Source: Harmonia axyridis (taxonomy: Eukaryota > Arthropoda > Insecta > Coleoptera > Coccinellidae). Taken from it: a DNA stretch of 64,000 bases. The stretch spans positions 49,166,798 through 49,230,797 of the forward strand of contig NC_059501.1 of the NCBI RefSeq assembly GCF_914767665.1. Reading direction: 5' to 3'. The position numbers were made by a program, and so were the translations under genes. Each line of letters starts with the position of its first letter. Positions within the stretch are counted from its first letter, which is position 1. The notes beneath the pieces were generated by a model. The model saw nothing but the letters and a program-made list of their open reading frames with translations. It made no database searches and had not been told where the DNA came from. Positions 33,123 to 42,562 of this stretch are shown one piece after another.

Positions 33123-33148
33123 ATATATATATATATATATATATATAT
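33123..33148. repeat. (TA)n microsatellite
   Basis: Short TA run joining the hairpin to the 3' end of the R4-type fragment. Confidence 0.9.
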
Positions 33149-33149
33149 T

Positions 33150-33500
33150 TTTTTTAATTTCACACTTATAAGTGGGTTTCGTAGAGTTATCCGGACGCCG
33201 AGGCATCAAGGATAACCTTCTTTTTGATCAATGGGGGTATACGACCTTCCGTAAGATATTCACGGTTCCCAAAATCACAGCCTTCTGCATCCATGTGATT
33301 GTGTTGTTAGGTAGATTTAGCTCTTTGAGATGTTGAGTGCTCTTACGGTGGACGAGACCATTTACAGTTATGACCAGGGGCTTAATTATTACGCTTTTAA
33401 GCTTCCAGATATCTTTAATCTGATGTGCTAGTGCCTCATATTTCCAGATCTTTTCCGCGTAGGTCTTCGCCAAGTTGTTGTCTTGGGGAACCGCGAAGTA
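33150..33500 (-). pseudogene. R4-type LINE C-terminal fragment ending in (TA)n
   Basis: Minus-strand frame with AVPQDNNLAKTYAEKIWKYE (starting near 33490) then LKSVIIKPLVITVNGLVHRK and NTITWMQKAVILGTVNILRK, stop at 33230-33228. It corresponds to the end of the R4/Dong-type protein, after the PD-type nuclease core. The 3' UTR (CCGGATAACTCTACG, CACTTATAAGTG) runs directly into the TA microsatellite. The upstream part of the ORF has been replaced by the mariner-like element at 33509. Confidence 0.72.
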
Positions 33501-33508
33501 TATATATA

Positions 33509-34792
<1,284 letters not shown>

Positions 34793-34879
34793 CATCGGGA
34801 TCGAAACGTCGACTAAAAGAAATAAAGAAGAGTGAAATTATAACACTTATCAATTTTCCCACACCCCTTATCATACTTA

Positions 34880-34883
<4 letters not shown>

Positions 34884-34939
<56 letters not shown>
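34884..34939. repeat. (TA)n microsatellite, about 56 bp
   Basis: Second TA run 95 bp after the first. The long ORF here (IYIYIY repeats) is an artefact of the repeat. Confidence 0.95.
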
Positions 34940-34940
<1 letters not shown>

Positions 34941-35700
34941 CAATAGAAAACAGTCAAAAACATGGCAATCACAAAACATGTAAAAATAGTACATACCGAA
35001 ATACAGAGTTGTAAAGATCATATTTGAACACAAATCAATAGCTCTCAAGAAAGCAATGAACAAGAACATCAACAAATTCAGCGAAAAAAGATCTGATATT
35101 TCGTTAGCACAAGAGTAGAAATCAATTATCATATGTAAATAAGGTAAACAGAATAATCAACAAAATGAGAGGTTGTCAAAAATGTTGTCAACCAGACTTG
35201 CCACAGAATACACGCACATGACAAATGAAACATAGAATAGCATTAAATCACACTTGGTCGCAGTAATTCCCTCTCACCGAACTCAGAACAAATGCGATTA
35301 TTGAAAGACTCCATGAACCGAATCCAATCCCCTCTCACAGAAATAGTCCGGAACACAGATTTCATTATTACGTTATCCCGACTGTAGAACTTGTGGAAAT
35401 ATTCATTCCATTTGATCCATCCAATTCACTGCCACCAAACTGGTCATAATGAATCAAATAAGTATAGATGGAGCTAATATTGTTTCTCTAATTCTGTGGT
35501 TATTCCGTTCATTCTTCCACATCTTGTAGAACAAAATCGTGCGAGAATATATCAGAAACGCACAGTTTTCATGGTTATATTTTATTATTCTATGTTGGTA
35601 CTCCGAACTTTCCGCTACGGCTTTATCTGTCAATTCATCAATTTGCCTTAAAGGAATCAGTTCTGCCAACCAACATTTTTCAATGCAAAAATCACTAAAT
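34940..35700. other. No recognised feature
   Basis: AT-rich, only short unremarkable frames. Confidence 0.4.
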
Positions 35701-35709
35701 TATATTTAT

Positions 35710-35880
35710 GAAAATATTTCATTAATTTCATTGAAAATGCAATGAATTAGAGAAAATAATGTATAATACTCGTACAGAAGGCTCATTCTACCACTCGTTC
35801 ATTCCAAAACTCGCCACTTCGTGGCTCGTTTTTGAATTTTGAACTCGTGGAAGAATATCAATGCCTTCTGCACTTGTATT
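35710..35880 (-). repeat. Dispersed hairpin repeat, copy 1
   Basis: On the minus strand: ACAAGTGCAGAAGGC, CACGAGTTC, AAAAACGAGCCACGAAGTGG, CGAGTTTTGGAATG, ACGAGTGG, then CTTCTGTACGAGTATTATAC and TTTTCTCTA. The copy at 51995-52170 has the same blocks in the same order. The centre is an inverted repeat (AAAACGAG against CGAGTTTT). It supplies the last ~40 codons of the adjoining Penelope-like ORF. Confidence 0.7.
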
Positions 35881-37330
35881 ATAAATAACTATTACATCCC
35901 TTCTGTAATTCATAGAACAAGTGTGGCGTTTAATATGGTACATCTCTAAGAAACATATTTTCTTTCCACTAACTGCACATTCAAGAATTTTGGTGGAATC
36001 ATAATTCATTGGGTGATCTTTGTCCCGGGTATGGTCTGCTAGGGCACAAATCTTATTTGGATTCTTGATGTCGCTCTTGTGTTGAGCAATCCTTCTCTTC
36101 AAAAGCTGAGATGTCTGACCAATATACACCTCACTACATATTGAACATGGAATACAATATACCACACCACTCATATTATCAACAGTCATCCTATCTTTCA
36201 CTCGACTGTATAGTCTGTCAATTTTAAAATAAGATTTCGGAATCAATTTAATTTGTGTGGTCTTAAGGAGGTTAATTAATGCATTAGTCATACCATTTAT
36301 TAGGGGAATAGAAGAGTAAAGAATTCTATCTACGTTCTCAGTGTCCACAGTGGTGAATGCGCCCCTCTCTCCATTCGTTGGCTGTCTCGAAGGAGTGGTA
36401 TTGTATATTAATCTGGACAACAACCTCTTTGGGTATCCATTCTCTAGCATCAATTGTAACAATAACCTCAGATTCTGCTGCCTTAGACTTGGATGGGCAA
36501 CTTTTTCGATGCGATTCTTCAATCCTAAAATCATGTTTACCTTTTGTCCATGTGGATGATTGGAAAAATAGTGTAAGTATCTCCCTGAACTTGTTGGCTT
36601 TCGGTACCAATCCAGAATCAGCCTATTTTCCAGTGTTCGAATCACCCTTGTATCCAGGAATGGGACACCACTCGCTGTTTCTTCCTCCAACGTAAACTGT
36701 ATACTTTCATGTTCACTGTTGAACCTGTTTAGAACGAAAGCAACCTGGTCTTTAGGTACAGCACATATTAGATCATCAACATATTTCTTGATGAAAGGAA
36801 TGTGAAAAGGAATGCTAACAAGAATGCAGTCCAGAAGGAAATCCATTACTACTTCAGCAATGGACGGACTGAAGTTGGAACCCATAGGGGAACCGAGCAC
36901 CTGTTTGAAGAACCTACCATTAAAAAGGAAATAGTTCGAAGAAAACAGGAACTTAATGGCATGGATGAATTCTTCTTTTGGTAGATTAGTGTGGTTTTTG
37001 ATAGTATTTCACTTGTTCTCAACAGCTGAGACTGCCAGCTCTACAGGAATATTGGTGAAAAGAGATACAACGTCCAGGCTGATCAGGACATAATCAACAG
37101 GTAACTGGAAACCATTCACACATTGGGCAAAAGCAAAGGAATCTTCAATAAAATATCTACTTCTGGTGGAAGAAATATATTTAGACAGGATGTCTGAAAC
37201 AAAAACTGACAGTTTGGAAGTGGGGGTGTTGACAGATGATATTATTGGTCTCAAGGCAAGAATGGGTTTGTGGATTTTTGGTAAACCATAGAATCTAGCG
37301 GGAACTGAATTGTAAATGTACAGTAATTTA
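35788..37330 (-). pseudogene. Penelope-like element, RT C-terminal part plus GIY-YIG (one stop)
   Basis: Two minus-strand frames in the same register are separated only by a TGA near 37011. The upstream part (37330-37014) reads FYGLPKIHKP, LRPIISSVNTPTSKLS and YVLISLDVVSLFTNIP, the Penelope RT fingers and first catalytic Asp. The downstream part (to 35788) has LGSPMGSNFSPSIAE, KKYVDDLICA (catalytic YVDD, about 36775), FTLEEE..VPFLDT, and the GIY-YIG domain VVYCIPCSICSEVYIGQTSQ with RRIAQHKSD (about 36170-36080). The frame ends with residues (..RVQNSKTSHEVASF) encoded by the hairpin repeat, not by the element. The N-terminal third is missing on this strand and is found inverted at 37341-38300. 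Confidence 0.88.
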
Positions 37331-37375
37331 CCTTGTACTTGTGTTATGTATTAATTTACAAGGTAAATTACTGTA
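37315..37375. repeat. Inverted junction between two Penelope-like halves
   Basis: CAGTAATTTACCTTGTAC (37321) pairs with ACAAGGTAAATTACTG (37358) across a spacer of about 20 nt. Both belong to the same segment of the element, seen also at 38102-38120 on the plus strand. The element changes strand at this point. Confidence 0.85.
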
Positions 37376-37399
37376 CGTTCTTCAATTTGAGATAACTGT

Positions 37400-38300
37400 G
37401 ACTGTGACCAGGATAGGAAGAATGGAGTGTGATTCTTCCAGGTTGTGGCAGATCTTGGAGGGGTTGCTTCCACCAGAGATGCTAAGTCGTTTTGAATCTT
37501 ACGAGTCCAGAAGGTACAGAAGAGTATTTGCTGCTATCAAGGAGAGAAATCTGATGAAGGTGAGAGCTCTATCGGATGAACTTCTAAAGAGAGTGGAACC
37601 ACAGAAAAGGTGGGTTAAGAATGTTAGTTCCGTCATTATACCAGATAGAATATTGAAATTCCTAGCACTGGGCCCCAAGCTCGGCATTGATATTCCTTTA
37701 AAGGAGGTTTCAATGTCGAGGCTGTTGTCAGATGTAGAGAGCATTATTGATCTTAATGATACGACTGTCAGATGAGGGAAAGAACATCAAACGTTCCCAA
37801 GCTGTTAATATAGTCACCAACTACATCAAACCTGGAAAAAGGACCAATAATGTTTTCCAGAGAGAATTTTACCACTGTAAGAGGTACCTAGGTGAATATC
37901 AAGAATTGCTTGTGTTACGGGCTGATAAAGGCAATGTCACGGTATTGATGGATAAGGATCAGTACATAGAGCTCTCCAACACAATTTTGCTCAATGAACA
38001 GTATTAACAACTTCTTCCAAACAGAGATCCAACCATTACTACACAAGGTAAATGTAATGCATTGATTAAGCGATGGGTCAGTCAGGGCCACATAACACAA
38101 ATACAAGGTAAATTACTGTACATTTACAATTCAGTCCCTGCTAGATTCTACGGTTTACCAAAGATCCACAAACCCACTCTTGCCTTGAGACCAATAATAT
38201 CATCTGTTAGCACCCCCACATCCAAATTGTCAGTTTTTGTATCAGACATCCTGTCTAAATATCTTTCTTCTACCAGAAGTAGATATTTTATTGAATTGGC
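37400..38300 (+). pseudogene. Penelope-like element, N-terminal region and start of RT (inverted relative to the C-terminal half)
   Basis: Plus-strand frames: MECDSSRLWQILEGLL from 37420 to 37775, with SVIIPDRILKFLALGPKLGI (typical of Penelope 'FLSLGPKF'), then a frameshift to EGKNIKRSQAVNIV and LLVLRADKGNVTVLMDKDQY (about 37905-37965), the usual '..ADKGN..V.M....Y' motif. After a stop at 38005 the reading goes on with SVPARFYGLPKIHKPTLALR and ends in STRSRYFIE near 38295, where LINE sequence begins. The overlap with the minus half (FYGLPKIHKP to RYFIE) shows two copies of the same family. Confidence 0.85.
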
Positions 38301-38309
38301 TAGTTTACT

Positions 38310-40178
38310 GATATTTGACAATCGACTGATAGACGGTGGTTATGATCACGAACTTATCGGAAGTGGTTATACCATCTTTCGTTATGATCGCTGTGCATAA
38401 AATTCGAACGAAAAAGATGGAGGTGGTGTTTTTTTGATTGTTCGGGATCGTTTTAACTCTAGACATGTTCCGGAGTTTGAGGGCAACACGGAGGATATTT
38501 GGGTAGTAATGAATATGAACAATGAAAATGTTTAAATTTGTTGTGTGTATCTACCGCTGGGCAATCAATCTGCATCTTTCATGGAAACGTTGAGGAGAAT
38601 AATGGAAAAAATGGGTGATATTGGTGTGTGGCGATTTCAACTCTTCTATGGTGAGGTGGGAGTGTCAACCGGTGGGTGAAAATATGAGGGCGCTAGGGGT
38701 GGACAGTAAATGGACAGGTATAATTGACACTTTTAATTTCCTTGAACTTAAGCAGTTTAATAAGATCTACAATTCAAACAATTTTGGATTTGGTATTGTG
38801 TAACAAATTCAGGGTGAAAGAGCTAACTAGATCGTGTGTCCCAATTGTTAATGAGGATGACCATCACCCAGCTGTTTTTTGTTTGATTTTAAGAATTATA
38901 ACTATTTGAAGGAACCTACTGAATATCGGCTCAATTTTAAAAAGGCCGATTTCGAGGCAATCAATACCGATTTATCAGAGGTCGATTAGATTTCTCTTTT
39001 ATCAAATTCAGATCTATAGTCTCAGGTGGAGGTCTTTTATAGCATAAAACAACCTTATACAGAAGTATGTACCCCTCCCCCTTGTTCCTCAGGGATCTCA
39101 TCTGGGGCCCTTGTTCTTCATTATTTATTTGAACAATATATCCTGCTGCTTTCGTTATGCTGAGTTCTTGGTGTACGCTGATGATCTCAAAATATTTCTG
39201 AGGATAAGGTGTTTCGAAGACTGTATAAAACTTCAGGAAGCTTTGGACAGGTTTTATAAATACTGCTCTGTAAATTTCCTGTATCTAAATTTTGACAAAT
39301 ACCTCAAAATATCTTTCACTAGGAATATCAACACCTTTGCATTTGATTACAATATCAATCAGGCGATTATAAAGCAGGAAGATGCTGTGAGAGATCTGTG
39401 GGTATATCTGGACTCAAAATTAACATTTGACGTGCATACTAACGGTGTTATTGAGTCATCGAATAAGATGCTCGGGTTCACTCTCAGGCATGGAAAATTG
39501 TTCAAGAAAAATGAATTATTGTTGACTCTTCACTTTTCATTTGTATTCAGTAGGCTTAACTTTGCAACGTCAATATGGAATCCACAGTATAGATGTTATA
39601 TTAGTAGATTAGAAAGTGTGCAACATAAATTCTTGAGGTTCTTGTCTTTCAGAAGTAAAATTCAGATTATTGATCATGACTTCACCGAAATTCAACGAAG
39701 TTTCAGAATATTAAGCTTGGAGAATAGTAGAAGACTGAATGACATGTGTCTGCTTCTCAAATTAGTGAATGATATACTTTATGTCCCAGAAATTCTTGAA
39801 TCTATGGATTCTAGAGTACCGGAGAGAAGACTAAGATCCCGTGATTTATTCGAGGTTCCTTTCCGTAGAGTTAACATAACCCAAAATTAGCCACTGCATA
39901 GAATGCTGTCAATATTTAATTCTTTTTCATGTGGTGTTGATATTTTCAATGTTCAACTCCATGAATTGAAAAGAATTCTAAAATTAAAGTTGCCTTTCGT
40001 TTTTTCAGTACGCTAATCATCCTCAACTCATGTTATGTTTAATCTTGAATTTTGTTTTCATTATTTCAATATCTTGTATGATATATTAATTGTCAATGCT
40101 GTATTGGGTTTTACCTGTTTGTATTCCTATTTGTCTTAAATAAATAAAATTAGAATAAATAAATGAATAAATAAATAG
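38310..40178 (+). mobile_element. CR1/Jockey-group LINE copy with internal deletion
   Basis: Same family as the minus-strand LINE at 61195-64000; long runs of the translation match. A degraded endonuclease (38330-39010: CCVYLPLGNQSASF, DFNSSMVRWECQPVGEN, LTRSCVPIVNEDDHHPA) jumps near 39060 into the RT, PQGSHLGPLFFIIYLN. The segment coding for the region between endonuclease and the RT core is missing. Ends in a TAAA-type tail at about 40137-40178. Confidence 0.85.
38330..40016 (+). pseudogene. LINE ORF2 (endonuclease remnant, RT C-terminal half), internally deleted
   Basis: The longest open stretch (39111-39890) holds FLVYADDLKIFLRI (catalytic ADD, about 39160-39200), KQEDAVRDLWVYLDSKLTFD and the C-terminal part FVFSRLNFATSIWNPQYR, VQHKFLRFLSFRSK. 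Endonuclease part has several stops. The catalytic Asp of RT motif A lies in the deleted piece. Confidence 0.82.
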
Positions 40179-40179
40179 C

Positions 40180-40895
40180 TCTTTAGCTTATGGAAAACTT
40201 ATCATAATTTTATGCTGGAAATTTCCATGACGAGGTTCGAGAAAATGGTCTTTCTTCTTTATTTCAAATGACACACCCAGTATATTATTTCATCATTAGC
40301 TTTATTGATGACAATTTCATCAATTGCCCTAACTTGGGTAAAATTCCAAATGTTCATGAGTAAATGAGATTTTTAATAAAAAAGAAAGAGAGCGACTCAC
40401 ATTTTTCAAATATTTCTGCAAAATGTTTTTTTCGAAAAACGATTTTCATCAGAAGATCATGAACTTGGAAAACTCAAATACATCAAAGCACAAGATTTTC
40501 AAATAAGAACCCACATTTTTCATTATTTCGAACAATTATACATATAAGAACCTCCTCGCACTTTGTGAGGATGTTCACGGTTGAAGGTGTTTGGTGTGAC
40601 GTGTCGACCTTGAATAAGCCGGGTCACAAGGCTAAAATACGGCTCGCGACTACACTCAGTGAAGATGAGAGTGAGTTCTTCAAAATTCGATGGAAATTAA
40701 TAATGGGCGCCAGGTAGAGATGTGCCTGTCTTAAGAACAAAGTGTCGACTCCTCTACCAGAGTAGAAATAAAACAAATAACTCAATGTCAAACTTTTAAT
40801 TAAAATTGAAATTTCTGCAGTTATTGATAAAAAAACAATGAAAAAAAATTCACTTAGTTATCAAAAGCTAAGAGAGCTTTATCTAACTCTAAACA
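40180..40895. other. No recognised feature
   Basis: Contains a GC-richer patch at 40550-40750 (GTGTCGACC, GGGCGCCAGG) that I could not assign. Otherwise AT-rich with no frames. Confidence 0.35.
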
Positions 40896-40913
40896 AATGT
40901 CAGAGAATTACTA

Positions 40914-40957
40914 ACCGTAGACACGTGTTTCGGGCTTTCGGCCCTCATCAGTACGGT
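40914..40957 (-). ncRNA. Hammerhead ribozyme (type I-like), minus strand
   Basis: Read on the minus strand: stem I ACCGTA, core CTGATGA, stem II GGGC-CGAAA-GCCC, core GAAA, stem III CACGTG, cleavage triplet GTC, then TACGGT closing stem I. All conserved core residues are present. Stem III is a loopless palindrome, which in known short hammerheads requires pairing of two molecules. Identical to the copy at 41523-41566. Confidence 0.9.
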
Positions 40958-41071
40958 GATCAAGTGTTAGGATGTGCAACACTTGAAAGAAACCACAAAT
41001 GGACTGCTGGCTTCTGTTGTTGACTCTGTTTCTTTGTTGTTTCTTTCAAGTGTTGCACATCCTAACACTTG

Positions 41072-41073
<2 letters not shown>

Positions 41074-41166
<93 letters not shown>
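41074..41166. repeat. (TA)n microsatellite, about 93 bp
   Basis: Pure TA run following CTAACACTTGTTA. Confidence 0.95.
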
Positions 41167-41170
<4 letters not shown>

Positions 41171-41248
41171 ATAACAAGTGTTAGGATGTGCAACACTTGA
41201 AACTTGAAACTTGTTGTTTCTTTCAAGTGTTGCACATCCTAACACTTG

Positions 41249-41250
<2 letters not shown>

Positions 41251-41292
<42 letters not shown>
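41251..41292. repeat. (TA)n microsatellite, about 42 bp
   Basis: TA run following another CTAACACTTGTTA; next comes an unassigned 65-bp piece and the A run at 41361-41391. Confidence 0.93.
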
Positions 41293-41293
<1 letters not shown>

Positions 41294-41361
41294 TGACGAC
41301 AGGATTTTTACCTTGGTGCTCCCACCCGGTTGATCCTATATAACCACGAAAGTGTGAAGGG

Positions 41362-41396
<35 letters not shown>

Positions 41397-41522
41397 TATA
41401 TGTTATAACAAGTGTTAGGATGTGCAACACTTGAAAGAAACAACAAAGAAACAGAGTCAACAACAGAAGCCAGCAGTCCATTTGTGGTTTCTTTCAAGTG
41501 TTGCACATCCTAACACTTGATC

Positions 41523-41566
41523 ACCGTACTGATGAGGGCCGAAAGCCCGAAACACGTGTCTACGGT
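41523..41566 (+). ncRNA. Hammerhead ribozyme (type I-like), plus strand
   Basis: Stem I 41523-41528 pairs with 41561-41566 (ACCGTA/TACGGT). CTGATGA lies at 41529-41535, stem II GGGC/GCCC at 41536-41539 and 41545-41548 with loop CGAAA, GAAA at 41549-41552, palindromic stem III CACGTG at 41553-41558, and UC at 41559-41560 with cleavage predicted after C41560. The core matches the hammerhead consensus fully. Such motifs are known from Penelope-like elements and retrozymes; no coding element is attached here. Confidence 0.92.
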
Positions 41567-41596
41567 TAGTAATTCTCTGAGAGGGACTGTCCTTAT

Positions 41597-41599
<3 letters not shown>

Positions 41600-41660
<61 letters not shown>
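41600..41660. repeat. (TA)n microsatellite, about 61 bp
   Basis: TA run that abuts the 5' end of the LINE at 41680. Confidence 0.95.
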
Positions 41661-41663
<3 letters not shown>

Positions 41664-41689
41664 CAATAATAATCTACACCTAAATCATG

Positions 41690-42562
41690 TAGATTGTTTA
41701 GGACTCAAGTCATCTGATCTGGATAAAATGAAAAAAATCAGGTGAAATTAAATCATGGAAATGCAAACTATGTACAACATCAAACTTAACCTCAACTTGT
41801 AATGCTGATGCTATCAAATACATCTTCCCAGAATTGATTAAGGAATGTATGAAAATGATACCTGCTGTTATTAAATCCTCAATTGAAGAAAATTTGGGGA
41901 GGGAACTCTTCGATGTCATCGGTGAGCTGCGTAATGAAGTTTATGCCTTGCGAGAAGAAAATCTTCATCTTAAAGACTTGCTTCGCGAGATGCAAATAAA
42001 GAATGATAAAAGCAATTTTACTTTGATCAGCGATACTATTCGCGGGGAAGTGGAACCTTACAATGAAGTTGTGGGTAAAAAATCAACGTCTAAAGTTGAA
42101 GATCTAGTCAATAAAAATCCTACCTTGAAGTCAACGACCGTTGAATCAACAGGGTTATCTGCAGGAACAGGTAATTCCGAACCCAAGGATGGAAACAGAA
42201 CGATAACAACAAATGATGAATTTACTACTTTCATCCCGAAAAGAAAGCGGAAGATACGTAAATATGGTATATTGGGAAAAACTGAAGAATTCAAAGCGAT
42301 TACATCTCTTTCACACATACACGTCAGTAACCTAGACCCAAAACTAAATCCTGAAAAAATCATCAAGTATCTGACTGACCATTCTTTCAAAGAAGTTAAA
42401 TGTACCAGACTTCGATCAAACCGTCCAGAAGAATATTCGTCATTTGAGATATCCGTGATGTCTGCAGATTCCGACAAGGTAAAGAATCCAGATTTATGGC
42501 CGGAGGGTACAAGAATTAATAATTTTTTGTTCCATCTATTCAAGAAACCACCTTCAAATTGA
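41690..42562 (+). pseudogene. LINE ORF1: PHD-like finger, coiled coil, C-terminal RNA-binding-like domain
   Basis: The clear frame runs from 41834 to TGA at 42560-42562 (242 codons from ATG), and it is open upstream to near 41745. There IKSWKCKLC resembles the end of a PHD finger, and with a one-base shift the preceding HVDCLGLKSSDLDKM gives the rest (His-x-Asp-Cys, then W-x-C-x-x-C). Next comes a helical stretch (ELRNEVYALREENLHLKDLL, 41923-41985) that would form a coiled coil. It is followed by a basic linker (PKRKRKIRK), and a C-terminal part IHVSNLDPKLNPEKIIKYL that looks like an RRM-type start. In CR1-type LINEs ORF1 binds RNA. One frameshift near 41735 and loss of the 5' end. Confidence 0.68.

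Larger units (their letters stand above)
40900..41581. repeat. Inverted repeat with a hammerhead ribozyme in each ~175-bp arm
   Basis: Arms 40900-41073 and 41407-41581 are inverted copies: CAGAGAATTACTAACCGTAG at one end, its complement at the other. Each arm also contains CAAGTGTTAGGATGTGCAAC in both orientations. The centre (41074-41406) holds TA microsatellites, two more copies of the 34-bp motif (41172, 41215), a stretch of unknown origin (41293-41358) and a 31-nt A run. Confidence 0.9.

Noticed and set aside
40550..40760. LTR or primer site of a Gypsy-like element (TGGCGCC on the minus strand)
   Set aside because: No second LTR, no polypurine tract and no coding remains nearby; one short match is not enough.
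40974..41184. Short proteins with Tyr-Ile repeats
   Set aside because: Translation of TA microsatellites.
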